Shown here piece after piece: positions 18,324 to 28,316 of a stretch of DNA of 64,000 bases (position 1 is the stretch's first letter; the number at the start of each line of letters is the position of its first letter). The notes under the pieces are model-generated. The model was not told the origin of the DNA and did no database searches. It saw nothing but the letters and a program-made list of their open reading frames with translations. Both the position numbers and the translations under genes were made by a program. The DNA comes from Deinococcus metalli (GTDB taxonomy: Bacteria > Deinococcota > Deinococci > Deinococcales > Deinococcaceae), in contig NZ_JACHFK010000005.1 of the NCBI RefSeq assembly GCF_014201805.1, positions 174,001 to 238,000 of the forward strand, given 5' to 3'.

Positions 18324-19100
18324 CTATGGCGTCCACCCCAGCGCCCGCGAGATCTCGCCCGTGGCCGCCGTGATGCGCGCGACGAAGCGCGGCACCTCGC
18401 TCTCCGTCAGGCGGGACGTGGGCGCCGACACGCTCAGCGCGGCGACCACGCTTCTATCCGCGCCCCGGATCGGCGCGGCCACGCAGCGCACGCCGAGTTC
18501 GCGCTCCTGGTCGTCGAGCGCATGGCCCTGGGCACGTACGCGGGCCAGTTCATCGCGGTACGCGGGCCACGTAGTCAGCGAGTGCGGCGTGAACGCCGGG
18601 TACGGCCCTTTGCCCAGCAGGACGGCCACGTCCGCGTCGTCCCGCCACGCCATCAGCACCTTGCCGACGCCGCTGGCGTGCAGGGGCGCGGCAGCCCCGA
18701 GCTGCGTGAACATCCGCACCAGCTGCCTGCCCTCGACCTGCGCGACATACGCGGCCTCCGGACCGCGCAGCGCGGCGAGGTTCACGCTCTCGTTCAGGTC
18801 GTCCACCACCGCGCGCATGACCGGCCGGGCGGCAGCCAGCAGGGCGTCGTGCGCGTCGTAGGCCTGCCCGACCTGCGCGGCGCGCGGTCCCACGCGGTAT
18901 GTGCCATCGACGTCCTCCGCGAAGCCCTGGCGGCACAGCGTGTCCAGCAGCCGCGAGACCGTGCTCGCACTGAGGTTCACGTCCCGCGCGAGCTGCGTCA
19001 ACGTGGCGGCGCGTCGCCCGGCCAGCGCGGCCAGCACCGCCAGCCCGCGTTCCAGCGTCCGGACCCCGCTGCCCTCCCCGCCGGCGGCCTGGGCACCCAT
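18324..19100 (-). CDS. IclR-family transcriptional regulator
   Basis: 258 aa. The N-terminal winged helix (TLERGLAVLAALAGR, TLTQLARDVNLSASTVSRLLDTL) and the IclR ligand domain (ASGVGKVLMAW, DDQERELGVRCVAAPIRG, VVAALSVSAPTSRLTE) are complete. It lies one base after aceB and upstream of the malate synthase paralogue, within the allantoin operon. It is therefore probably the AllR/IclR-like repressor of the pathway, sensing an intermediate such as glyoxylate or allantoin. That effector is inferred. A matching operator-like array lies at the aceB promoter. Confidence 0.92.
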   Translation of the reverse strand: MGAQAAGGEGSGVRTLERGLAVLAALAGRRAATLTQLARDVNLSASTVSRLLDTLCRQGFAEDVDGTYRVGPRAAQVGQAYDAHDALLAAARPVMRAVVDDLNESVNLAALRGPEAAYVAQVEGRQLVRMFTQLGAAAPLHASGVGKVLMAWRDDADVAVLLGKGPYPAFTPHSLTTWPAYRDELARVRAQGHALDDQERELGVRCVAAPIRGADRSVVAALSVSAPTSRLTESEVPRFVARITAATGEISRALGWTP

Positions 19101-19101
19101 G

Positions 19102-20682
<1,581 letters not shown>

Positions 20683-20714
20683 GCGGGCTCCTGGGAACGA
20701 GAGGGGCGGCAGCT

Positions 20715-20742
20715 TTTCATCCAGTGAAACTGGCTTCCACTG
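20715..20742. promoter_or_regulatory. IclR-type operator: three half-sites at 10-bp spacing
   Basis: Half-sites TTTCA (20715-20719), TGAAA (20725-20729) and TTCCA (20735-20739), in alternating orientation, form two overlapping inverted repeats of the form N5-spaced TTTCA/TGAAA and TGAAA/TTCCA. The second pair approximates the IclR consensus TGGAA-N5-TTCCA. An outer CAGTG/CACTG pair (20722-20742) extends it. The array covers the -10 and predicted start site of the aceB operon. Confidence 0.6.
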
Positions 20743-20768
20743 TATGGGATGCTGCCCGATCTCCGCAA
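20739..20768 (-). promoter_or_regulatory. Promoter of the aceB-allantoin-malic enzyme operon
   Basis: Minus strand TTGCGG (20768-20763), 18-bp spacer, TACAGT (20744-20739). The predicted start near 20732 falls in the IclR-type half-site array, consistent with repression by occlusion. Confidence 0.5.
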
Positions 20769-20802
20769 TGTCCGCCCGCCGGTGACACGCGGCTGGCCTG
20801 CC

Positions 20803-22002
20803 TCAGCGCAGGCGGTCGTCCCCCGGCGCCACGGCGAACACGCCGCCCCACGCGCGGTAGCGGGTCTCGATACGGTCGATACGCTGGCGGCCATTCGGGA
20901 AGGTGACCGTGCGCGTCACGCTGGCACGCAGGCCCGCCGCCGGCATGTCGATCCGCCGCGCCTCGCCCGCAAGCAGGGCGCGGTCGGCCACGAAACTCGG
21001 GTCGGGCGCCGGACGCCGCTCCGTGACGACCGGGGCTGCGATCTGCACGCGCCGGCCGTCTGGCCGACCGAAGAGGGTGACGGTCAGGGTCTGCGCCGTG
21101 ACATCCCACGCTGCCTGCACCAGGACCGGCGCGCCCGTGTCGTTCCGCCAGCGCAGGTCCTTGGCCGGCGCGTACACGGCGGCGTCCAGACCCGGATCGC
21201 CGTAGTACCCCACCTGGTACGAATGCCCGTGCCGTTCGGTGATCGGCAGGCCGGCGCGCAGGGCCGCCCGGAAGACCGTGGTGCTCACCTGGCACAGCCC
21301 CCCGCCGTCCTCGGTGCTCAGCGTGTTCCCGGTGACCACGTACCCCGGCCGGAAGCCCGTGGCCGCGCGGATCGGGCCGATCACAGCGTTGAAGCTGAAG
21401 GACGCGCCCGGCGCCACCCACACGCCGTGCACCCGCGCCGCGCCCACGCGGATGTTGTGGACCCGGAACGCGGGGCTGCCCGTGAACGTCGAGTCGCCGC
21501 TCGCCAGCACGTCCAGCCGCTGCGCCGCCGCCCAGCGCACGGACCGCGCAGGCGCCCGCAGAGTCACCGCGAGTGGGCTGTCCTGCTCTCCACGGCGCAC
21601 CGCCCGCAGCAGGGCCGCGTCGCTGGCGGCCCGGTTCACGGCCCAGCCCGTCCGCGCCTCGCCCACCCACTGGTTGCCCACACGCGTGAACCGCACGTCG
21701 CGTGGCGTGCGCGCCGCGACCTGTGCGTACAGCCGGTCCACGGCCGGGCGCACGCCCGCCAGCGAGCCGGACCGCCGCACCGCCTCCACCTGCGCGGCGC
21801 TCAGGGTCAGGGGCAGTTCCCGGTGCAGCACGGGCCGCTGCATCTGCCCTCCGACGAGCCAGGGTTCGGGCACCGTCCAGCGCAGGGCGACCGTTCGGGC
21901 CGGGCTCTCCGGTAAGGTCGGGACCGCGGCCGCGCCCGGGCCGAGCAGCAGGGCCGCGCCGAGCAGCAGAGCGGCGTGGATGGATAGAGGAGGTCTCAGC
22001 AT
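20803..22002 (-). CDS. VanW-family exported protein
   Basis: 399 aa with an N-terminal signal peptide (LLLGAALLLGPGAAA). The VanW domain occupies about residues 180-310: FSFNAVIGPI, then the signature GGGLCQVSTTVFRAAL, GHSYQVGYYGDPGLDA and LRWRNDTGAPVLV. The region before it resembles the putative peptidoglycan-binding segment that often precedes VanW. Such proteins are linked to the cell envelope, but their biochemical role is unknown. It has its own transcription unit, since a strong terminator of the fasciclin gene lies between the two. Confidence 0.88.
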   Translation of the reverse strand: MLRPPLSIHAALLLGAALLLGPGAAAVPTLPESPARTVALRWTVPEPWLVGGQMQRPVLHRELPLTLSAAQVEAVRRSGSLAGVRPAVDRLYAQVAARTPRDVRFTRVGNQWVGEARTGWAVNRAASDAALLRAVRRGEQDSPLAVTLRAPARSVRWAAAQRLDVLASGDSTFTGSPAFRVHNIRVGAARVHGVWVAPGASFSFNAVIGPIRAATGFRPGYVVTGNTLSTEDGGGLCQVSTTVFRAALRAGLPITERHGHSYQVGYYGDPGLDAAVYAPAKDLRWRNDTGAPVLVQAAWDVTAQTLTVTLFGRPDGRRVQIAAPVVTERRPAPDPSFVADRALLAGEARRIDMPAAGLRASVTRTVTFPNGRQRIDRIETRYRAWGGVFAVAPGDDRLR

Positions 22003-22022
22003 GTCAGGGGTCCTGTGGGCGT

Positions 22023-22061
22023 GAAAACAAACCGGAGAAGGGCGGCGTACCGCCCCTCCCC
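22023..22061 (-). terminator. Rho-independent terminator of the fasciclin gene
   Basis: Minus-strand stem of 12 bp with two G-U pairs (arms 22061-22050 and 22045-22034), loop TACG, followed by GG and TTTGTTTTC. It starts 26 nt after the fasciclin stop. Confidence 0.8.
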
Positions 22062-22086
22062 GCGTTGATGGCTCGGGCGCGGCCGC

Positions 22087-22566
22087 TCAGGGCATCATCA
22101 CCGTGTCGATCACGTGGATGATGCCGTTGCTGGCCCGGACGTCCGCCTTCGTGACGGTCGCGTCGTTGATCATGACGCTGTTGCCCATGGTCGAGACCCG
22201 CACGCTGGCGCCGTTGACCGTCTTGCCGGACGACATGCCCATGACCTGCGCGGCCGTGACGCGGCCCGCCACGACGTGGTACAGCAGCACGGCCTTGAGC
22301 TTCGCGGGGTCGTTGAGCAGGGCGTCCAGATCGGCCTTCGGGATCTTGGCGAAGGCGGCGTTGGTCGGTGCGAACACCGTGAACGGCCCGGGGCTGCTCA
22401 GCGTCTCCACCAGGCCGGCGGCCTTCACGGCGGCCAGCAGCGTGCTGAAGTTCGGATCGCTGGACACGATCCCGGCGATGGTGTTGCCGGCGGGCATGGC
22501 GCTCCCACCACCAGCGAAAGCGGTACTCCCGAGGAGCAGCGTGGCCGACAGGACGATATACTTCAT
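22087..22566 (-). CDS. Secreted fasciclin (FAS1) domain protein
   Basis: 159-aa exported single FAS1 domain. Signal peptide MKYIVLSATLLLGSTAFAGG. FAS1 core: NTIAGIVSSDPNFSTLLAAV, the H1 motif GPFTVFAPTNAAFAKIP, the YH motif LLYHVVAGRV and the H2 region NGIIHVIDTVMMP. ATG 22566 is chosen because GGAGG lies just upstream and the signal peptide begins there. FAS1 proteins act in adhesion or matrix interactions; the specific ligand is unknown. Confidence 0.93.
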   Translation of the reverse strand: MKYIVLSATLLLGSTAFAGGGSAMPAGNTIAGIVSSDPNFSTLLAAVKAAGLVETLSSPGPFTVFAPTNAAFAKIPKADLDALLNDPAKLKAVLLYHVVAGRVTAAQVMGMSSGKTVNGASVRVSTMGNSVMINDATVTKADVRASNGIIHVIDTVMMP

Positions 22567-22923
22567 GGCAAACCTCCGAAAGACATAGAGAGACGACGCA
22601 GATCGCTGCTGGAGCCTGGTCTGCTGCTGTGCACACCCGAACATCATCGGAAGTGTTGAAGAACCAAGAGATCCCCCGGTCCGACGACACTTCTTATTGA
22701 CGCCGTCAGCGTACTCAGGGCAGTCTACGAACTGCGTAGGTCGCGGTACAATTTGTGGGTAAATTAGAGCATCATTGAACTGTAGCTGCCGTTACCTAGT
22801 GCGGAGCGCCCGGTGGGACAACTGTCATGGACCTGTCGTGTGGTGCATCTGCGCTTGAGCAAAGGTTGATCGGGAAGGACCTGCGCTCGGTCTCTGGACA
22901 GATCACGGATCGCCAGTGGAGAT
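22567..22923. other. Intergenic region upstream of the fasciclin gene, no gene seen
   Basis: 357 bp without a convincing ORF. It contains an AT-rich patch (about 22740-22790), a plausible minus-strand promoter with an inverted repeat, and a long 5' leader for the fasciclin gene. The distal part (22800-22923) shows no coding bias or recognised motif. Confidence 0.6.
22722..22751 (-). promoter_or_regulatory. Candidate fasciclin promoter with spacer inverted repeat
   Basis: Minus strand TTGTAC (22751-22746), 18-bp spacer, TAGACT (22727-22722). A perfect inverted repeat CTACG/CGTAG (22725-22739, 5-nt centre) lies within it and could be an operator. The implied 5' leader is about 150 nt. Confidence 0.4.
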
Positions 22924-24168
22924 TCAGCCAGCCGCTCTGTCTCCGCCGTCCAGGCCTACAGCGATCAGCCGGACGTCGTTCAGGTTGTGCTCGGTCGGAC
23001 CGGTCACGAACAGGTCACCCAGCGCGGCGAAGAACGACGCCGAATCGTTGCGTGCCAGGCAGCTGGCGATGTTCAGACCGGCCGCCTGCGCCCGCCTCGC
23101 CGAGTCCGGCGTGAGAAACGCCCCCGCCCCGCCGCTGCTCCCGTCCACGCCGTCCGACCCGGCTGAGAGGGCGCTCACGCCCAGCCCATGCAGATCGCGC
23201 AGCAGCCACAGCGCGAATTCCGTGTTGCGGCCGCCCACTCCGTCCCCGCGCACGTGCACGGTCGCCTCACCCCCGGAGATCAGCACCACCGGTTCGCCGG
23301 TCGCCGCGGCCGCCCGGACAGCCGCCACGTGTGCCGCCGCCACGTCGCGCACGTCGCCCTCGAAGGTGTCGCCCAGGATCACGACCCGCACCCCCCGGCC
23401 CTCCAGCACGCGCCGCGCGGCTTCGAGCAGCGAGCGGCCCCCGCCGATCACCGCCGTGGACACGTTCGGCAGCGCCCTGGGCGTGTCCGGAACCTCGCCC
23501 CGAACGCCGGCCTGCAGGTGGGCACGGGCCTCCGGGGCGTCCAGCCCATAGCGGTCCAGCACCGCCAGCGCGTCCGCGAAGGTCGTCGGATCGGGCACCG
23601 TCGGGCCGCTTGCGATGACGGCCGGGTCGTCCCCCACCACGTCCGACAGCAGCAGCGCCCGCACCCGCGCCCGTGTGGCCGCTGCCAGCCGGCCGCCCTT
23701 CACGCGGGACAGATGCTTGCGCACCGTGTTCAGGTCGCGGATGTCTGCCCCCGCCCGCAGCAACGCCCGCGTGAGGGCCTGCTTCTGCGCCAGCGTCACG
23801 CCGTCCGGCGCGCACAGCAGCGCGCTCCCGCCGCCCGACACGAGCACCAGGGCCTCCTGACCCTCACGCAGCGCGCCCAGCCGCTCCAGCGCCCGCTCTG
23901 CCGCCCGCACGCTCGACCCATCCGGCACTGGGTGGCTCGCGGCCAGCACCTCCGCGCCCGGCACGGCTGCCGGCATCGGCGGCACCACCAGGGCCGGCAC
24001 GCCCGGAAACGCGTCCAGTGCCGCCCGCGCCATCGGCACCGCCGCCTTGCCGAAGGCCAGCACGAACTCCGGCCGCGGTCCACTCAGGTGAGGAGCGAGG
24101 AGCACTCCGGGCCGCACCGCGTCCAGAGCGGCGTGGTAGGTCTCGGCCAGCAGGGCGCGCACGTCCAC
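22924..24168 (-). CDS. Glycerate 2-kinase (DUF4147/MOFRL family)
   Basis: 414 aa. The N-terminal DUF4147 domain (FVLAFGKAAVPMARAALDAF, AASHPVPDGSSVRAAERAL, LVLVSGGGSALLCAP, DIRDLNTVRKHLSRVKGGRLA) and C-terminal MOFRL domain (VLISGGEATVHVRGDGVGGRNTEFALW, SAGSDGVDG, NDSASFFAALGDLFVTGPTEHNLNDV) are complete. The family phosphorylates glycerate to 2-phosphoglycerate. This could serve glyoxylate assimilation by the glycerate route, but no carboligase or tartronate-semialdehyde reductase is in the window. GTG start; a TACAGT box ends 6 nt before it, so a leaderless mRNA is inferred. Confidence 0.92.
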   Translation of the reverse strand: MDVRALLAETYHAALDAVRPGVLLAPHLSGPRPEFVLAFGKAAVPMARAALDAFPGVPALVVPPMPAAVPGAEVLAASHPVPDGSSVRAAERALERLGALREGQEALVLVSGGGSALLCAPDGVTLAQKQALTRALLRAGADIRDLNTVRKHLSRVKGGRLAAATRARVRALLLSDVVGDDPAVIASGPTVPDPTTFADALAVLDRYGLDAPEARAHLQAGVRGEVPDTPRALPNVSTAVIGGGRSLLEAARRVLEGRGVRVVILGDTFEGDVRDVAAAHVAAVRAAAATGEPVVLISGGEATVHVRGDGVGGRNTEFALWLLRDLHGLGVSALSAGSDGVDGSSGGAGAFLTPDSARRAQAAGLNIASCLARNDSASFFAALGDLFVTGPTEHNLNDVRLIAVGLDGGDRAAG

Positions 24169-24231
24169 CCGGTCACTGTACGGCGGAGGCGACCGGACAC
24201 ACGTGGTGCCGGTCGCCCCGAGCAGGTGGGA

Positions 24232-25014
24232 TCAGCGGTTGTGGTACTGGGGCAGGTTCTTCCAGGGGGAGAGCAGGTTGGGGTACTTGATACTGGCGCT
24301 TCCTACGCTGCTGACGGAGTACTGCCAGTTCACATGCGAGGTGGGTTGGGTGGACACGGTATAGGTCGTAGAGACGCCCGGATTGGTCTCGGTGATGAGC
24401 AAGTTCCAGCCGCGTTTGAGCTCAAATGAGGTATTGATTTTGCCCAAGCCGAGGCAGTTGCCGGAGTACTCCACCGTCGCATCTATGTTCGAGAACCACC
24501 ACGCTCGATAGTTCAGGTCCGCCTTGCTCGGATCAATCTCCGATACGATGTTTTTGCCAGTATCGGTGGTCAAAAAGTTGATGGGATACACCTTGAGCCC
24601 AGACGGCGCGGTGGTCTGGCTGTTCTCGCATGAGCCGAACACGGCGGGGACTGTGAACAGCAGGCTGGCGTCCGGCGCGCTCGTCATGGTTCCTACTTTG
24701 GGAAGCGCCAGGTCAAATTGCCCCTGGTCGCTGACCAGGGCGACCAGCAGGTTGCCGCTGGCATCGACGAGACTTCCGCCGTTGGCCTGGTCGGCCGGTG
24801 TGCCGTTCCCTTCGTGCACGCTGCTGGCGTCCCCGGCCGTAAACGGGGTGATCTTGCCCATGATCAGGCCGCTGACCTCGGACGGCGTGGGGTCCGGCTG
24901 AGGGGTGGGCTTCGGCGTGAGGGGCTGAGGCGCCGTGCTCCCGCACGCGGCCAGCAGGACGGTCAGACCGGTCAGGAGGCTCAGGGTCAGCGGCCGGGTC
25001 GGAAGCAGGGGCAT
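24232..25014 (-). CDS. Putative lipoprotein, AT-richer than its surroundings
   Basis: 260-aa predicted lipoprotein. Signal peptide with lipobox LLAAC (Cys about residue 24), then a Pro/Thr/Lys linker (QPLTPKPTPQPDPTPSE) and a beta-rich domain containing two further cysteines (FGSCENSQ, SGNCLGLG). No family recognised. Base composition is visibly lower in GC than adjacent genes, especially 24400-24700, which hints at recent acquisition or relaxed selection. ATG 25014 is preferred over the GTG at 25023 because it begins the basic signal-peptide n-region; its ribosome site is weak. Confidence 0.8.
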   Translation of the reverse strand: MPLLPTRPLTLSLLTGLTVLLAACGSTAPQPLTPKPTPQPDPTPSEVSGLIMGKITPFTAGDASSVHEGNGTPADQANGGSLVDASGNLLVALVSDQGQFDLALPKVGTMTSAPDASLLFTVPAVFGSCENSQTTAPSGLKVYPINFLTTDTGKNIVSEIDPSKADLNYRAWWFSNIDATVEYSGNCLGLGKINTSFELKRGWNLLITETNPGVSTTYTVSTQPTSHVNWQYSVSSVGSASIKYPNLLSPWKNLPQYHNR

Positions 25015-25160
25015 ACTTCCCACGCTGACGAACGGCGGGGGCCGGGGGGTGGGGTTTGCCTTCAGTGGGCTGGCGTGCTCCTCTCACATTCTGATCAGGT
25101 GGGCTGGGCGCACGTGGGCCGGCGGTGCGGCAGAATGCGGGCACCTGCTGGAGGTGGAGT

Positions 25161-25694
25161 GTGAGCGCGAGGTCCCCCCGGACGCTGTCCGACATCAATG
25201 CCCTGAGCCCCGAGGCGTTCGAGGCGCATTTCGCGGGCGTGCTGGAGCACTCGCCGCAGTACGCGCGTGCGGCGGCCCGTGCCCGGCCCTTCGCGGACGC
25301 CGAAGCAGTCGCGCGGGCCTTCGCGGAGGCGTTCGGGGCGGCTCCGGCGGACGCGCAGCTCGCCCTGATCCGCGCGCACCCGGACCTGGCGGGCAAGGCG
25401 GCGCTGGCGGGCGACCTGACGCCGGAGAGTGCCGGTGAGCAGGCCTCGGCGGGCCTGGACCGCCTGAGTGCCGAGGAGTACGCGGAGTTCCACGCCCTGA
25501 ACGCGGCGTACCACGCGCGGTTTGGCCTGCCCTATGTGGTGTGCGTGCGGGAGAATACCAAGGCCAGCATCTTCGAGGGCGCGCGGCGGCGGCTGGCGAA
25601 CACGCCCGAGCAGGAGCGCGCGGCGGCCCTGTTCGAAATCGGGCGGATCGCGCGGCTGCGGGTGCTGGACCTGATCCAGGGGGAGGGCGCATGA
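25161..25694 (+). CDS. uraD: OHCU decarboxylase
   Basis: 2-oxo-4-hydroxy-4-carboxy-5-ureidoimidazoline decarboxylase, the third step from urate to S-allantoin. 177 aa from GTG 25161, which follows GGAGGTGGAG. Motifs: HPDLAGK with the catalytic His region, SAEEYAEFHALNAAYHARFGLPYVVCVRENTKASIFEG, then QERAAALFEIGRIARLRV. Its stop overlaps the uricase ATG. First gene of a urate/ethanolamine operon. Confidence 0.95.
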   Translation: MSARSPRTLSDINALSPEAFEAHFAGVLEHSPQYARAAARARPFADAEAVARAFAEAFGAAPADAQLALIRAHPDLAGKAALAGDLTPESAGEQASAGLDRLSAEEYAEFHALNAAYHARFGLPYVVCVRENTKASIFEGARRRLANTPEQERAAALFEIGRIARLRVLDLIQGEGA

Positions 25695-26554
25695 CGAAGG
25701 TGAACGTCAGACTCGGCGAGAACAACTACGGGAAGGCGGACGTGCAGCTGTTCAAGGTGTACCGGGACACGCCGCGCCACCGCGTGCGGGACGTGCGCGT
25801 GCGCGTGGCCATGACCGGCAACTTCGAGGCAGCGCACGCCGACGGCGACAACACCGACCTGCTCGCCACGGACACCGTGCGCAACACCATCTACGCCCTG
25901 GCGAAGGAGGGCTTCGCGGGCAGCGTGGAGGACTTCGGCAAGGAACTGCTGGCGCATTTCGTGCAGGCCGGCCCCAGGGTCACGGGCGGCTTCGCGGAAT
26001 TCACGGAGCACCTGTGGGAGCGCCTGCCGGGCGAGGGCGAGGCGGGCCACGACCACGGCTTCGCCCGGCAGCTCCCCAAGCACACCGTGCGCGTCGAGAC
26101 GGACGATGGGCAGACCTTCCGCGTCACCAGCGGTATCGACGAGCTGTACGTGCTGAAGACCACGCAGAGCGGGTGGGCCGGGTACCTGCTGGACGAGCGC
26201 TTCACCACCCTGCCGGAGTCCTTCGACCGCATCATGGCGACGGTCGTGACCGCAAAGTGGGAGTACGCGGTGGACACCTGCGATTACGACGCCGTGTGGC
26301 AGCGCGCCATGGCGCAGATCCAGCAGACGTTTACCGACCACTACTCGCCCAGCCTCCAGCACACCCTGTACCGACTGGGCGAGGCGGTGCTGGGCACGTG
26401 CCCGGAACTCTCGCGGGTGTGGTTCCACCTGCCCAATAAACATCATCTGCGCTACAACCTCGAGCGCTTCGGCCTGGACAACGACAATGAGATCTTCCAC
26501 GTGGACCCCGAGCCCTACGGGCTGATGGAAGCCTGGATCGAGCGCGCCGAATGA
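25691..26554 (+). CDS. Uricase (cofactor-free urate oxidase)
   Basis: Oxidises urate to 5-hydroxyisourate. 287 aa of two T-fold halves. The catalytic Lys region is NNYGKADVQLFKVYRD, the catalytic Thr lies in GDNTDLLATDTVRNTIYALAKE, and TTQSGWAGYLLDE and PNKHHLRYNLERFGLDNDNEIF carry other binding and catalytic residues. ATG 25691 overlaps the uraD stop as ATGA, and GGAGGG lies just upstream. No peroxisomal-type tail. Flanking uraD and uraH complete the stereospecific conversion to allantoin. Confidence 0.97.
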   Translation: MTKVNVRLGENNYGKADVQLFKVYRDTPRHRVRDVRVRVAMTGNFEAAHADGDNTDLLATDTVRNTIYALAKEGFAGSVEDFGKELLAHFVQAGPRVTGGFAEFTEHLWERLPGEGEAGHDHGFARQLPKHTVRVETDDGQTFRVTSGIDELYVLKTTQSGWAGYLLDERFTTLPESFDRIMATVVTAKWEYAVDTCDYDAVWQRAMAQIQQTFTDHYSPSLQHTLYRLGEAVLGTCPELSRVWFHLPNKHHLRYNLERFGLDNDNEIFHVDPEPYGLMEAWIERAE

Positions 26555-26913
26555 GTGCGGCGGGCGCAGGCCTGAGCACGCACGTCCTCGACACGGCGCG
26601 GGGCCGGCCGGCGCCGGGCGTGCGGATCGAACTGCACGAGGTCACGGGCGGCGAGCGCCGGCCGGTCACCGAGGCCACCACCAACGCCGATGGCCGCACG
26701 GACGCGCCGCTGATCGGGCGCGGCCACCTGCGCCCCGGCACCTTCGAGCTGACCTTCCACGTGGGCGCGTACTACGCGGACTTCCCCACGGTGTCCACGC
26801 CGCCCTTTCTGGACGTGGTCACGCTGCGCTTCACGGTCGCGGACGCCGGCGCGCACTACCACGTGCCGCTGGTGATGACGCCCTGGTCGTATTCCACGTA
26901 CCGGGGCAGCTGA
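26551..26913 (+). CDS. uraH: 5-hydroxyisourate hydrolase (transthyretin-like)
   Basis: Hydrolyses 5-hydroxyisourate to OHCU. 120 aa, with STHVLDTARGRPAPGV (catalytic His), TNADGRTDAPL (Arg), HYHVPLVMTPWSYSTYRGS including the C-terminal YRGS tetrapeptide diagnostic of the enzyme versus transthyretin. The start overlaps the uricase stop (ATGA). It is followed after 17 nt by eutB. Confidence 0.97.
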   Translation: MSAAGAGLSTHVLDTARGRPAPGVRIELHEVTGGERRPVTEATTNADGRTDAPLIGRGHLRPGTFELTFHVGAYYADFPTVSTPPFLDVVTLRFTVADAGAHYHVPLVMTPWSYSTYRGS

Positions 26914-26930
26914 AGCGCCCAGAGGCTGGC

Positions 26931-28316
26931 ATGTACCACGTCACGCTGGGCCACACGCACCACTCGTTTGCGGACCTCCGGACGCTGCTGGGGCGGGCCA
27001 GCCCCCAGAAGTCCGGCGGCGAACTCGCGGGGCTGGCGGCCACGTCGGCCACCGAGCGCGAGGCGGCCCGCGCGGTGCTGGCCGACCTGCCGCTGCGGGT
27101 CTTTCTCGACGAGCCGGTGGTTCCCTACGAGGCCGACGAGGTCACGCGGCTGATTGTGGATACGCACGACGCGGCGGCCTTTACGCCCGTCTCCGGCCTC
27201 AGTGTGGGCGAGTTCCGCGACTGGCTGCTGGGCGACGACGCGACTCCGGCCGCGCTGGCCGCCCTGGCGCCGGGTCTCACGCCCGAGATGGTCGCGGCGG
27301 TGGCGAAGCTGATGCGGGCGCAGGACCTCGTGCTCGCCGCGTCCAAGGTGGAGGTCGTCACGCGCTTCCGCAACACCCTCGGCACGCGCGGCACCTTCAG
27401 CACACGCCTGCAACCCAACCACCCCACCGACGACCCGCGCGCCGTGCTGGCGGGCATCCTGGACGGCCTGAGCTACGGGGCCGGGGACGCGGTGATCGGT
27501 ATCAATCCCGCGCTGGACTCGGTGGACAGCGCCGCCTTGCTCCTGACCATGCTGGACGACTTCCGGCAGCGCGCGGGCGTGCCCACCCAGACCTGCGTCC
27601 TGACGCACGTGACGAACACGCTGGAGGCCATCCGGCGCGGCGCGCCCGTCGATCTGGTGTTCCAGAGCGTGGCGGGCACCCAGGCGGCGAACGCGGGCTT
27701 CGGCATCGACCTCGCGCTGCTGGCCGAGGCACACGCGGCGGCTGCGGGCCTCGAGCGTGGCACGGTGGGCGACCACGTCATGTACTTCGAGACGGGGCAG
27801 GGCAGCGCGCTGTCGGCCGGCGCACACCACGGGGTGGATCAGGGCACGCTGGAGGCCCGCGCATACGCGGTCGCGCGGCGCTTCCGGCCCCTGCTGGTGA
27901 ACACCGTGGTGGGCTTCATCGGCCCGGAGTACCTCGCGGACGGGAAACAGATCATCCGGGCGGGTCTGGAGGACCACTTCTGCGGCAAGCTGCTGGGTCT
28001 GCCGATGGGCTGCGACATCTGCTACACCAACCACGCCGAGGCCGATGGGGACGACATGGACGTGCTGCTGACCCTGCTGGGCGCGGCGGGCGTGACCTTC
28101 ATCATGGGCGTGCCCGGCGCGGACGACATCATGCTCAATTACCAGTCCACGTCCTTCCACGACGCGTGGTACGTGCGCCGGCTGTTCGGCCGCCCGCCCG
28201 CGCCGGAGTTCGCCGCGTGGCTGGAGGGTGTGGGCCTGACGCGCGGCGGCGTGCTGGCCCGCCCGGACGACCGGCGCATGCACGCCTTGATGGCTGGGCT
28301 GGAGGAGCGGCCGTGA
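26931..28316 (+). CDS. eutB: Ethanolamine ammonia-lyase, large subunit
   Basis: Adenosylcobalamin-dependent conversion of ethanolamine to acetaldehyde and ammonia. 461 aa, full length. TIM-barrel residues are conserved: Arg in STRLQPNHPTDD, Glu in YFETGQGSALSAGAHHG, Asp in GCDICYTNHAEADG, and LNYQSTSFHDAWYVR near the end. It starts 17 nt after uraH, so it is very probably in the same transcript as the urate genes. No microcompartment, EutA reactivase or transporter gene is in the window, and no B12 riboswitch was seen. Confidence 0.97.
   Translation: MYHVTLGHTHHSFADLRTLLGRASPQKSGGELAGLAATSATEREAARAVLADLPLRVFLDEPVVPYEADEVTRLIVDTHDAAAFTPVSGLSVGEFRDWLLGDDATPAALAALAPGLTPEMVAAVAKLMRAQDLVLAASKVEVVTRFRNTLGTRGTFSTRLQPNHPTDDPRAVLAGILDGLSYGAGDAVIGINPALDSVDSAALLLTMLDDFRQRAGVPTQTCVLTHVTNTLEAIRRGAPVDLVFQSVAGTQAANAGFGIDLALLAEAHAAAAGLERGTVGDHVMYFETGQGSALSAGAHHGVDQGTLEARAYAVARRFRPLLVNTVVGFIGPEYLADGKQIIRAGLEDHFCGKLLGLPMGCDICYTNHAEADGDDMDVLLTLLGAAGVTFIMGVPGADDIMLNYQSTSFHDAWYVRRLFGRPPAPEFAAWLEGVGLTRGGVLARPDDRRMHALMAGLEERP

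Noticed and set aside
22827..23114. Plus-strand 95-codon ORF downstream of the glycerate kinase gene
   Set aside because: Mostly antisense to the kinase 3' end and without a ribosome site; no protein-like hydrophobic pattern.
26914..26930. Cobalamin riboswitch for eutB
   Set aside because: Only 17 nt separate uraH and eutB, and no B12-box-like sequence was found there or in the uraD leader.
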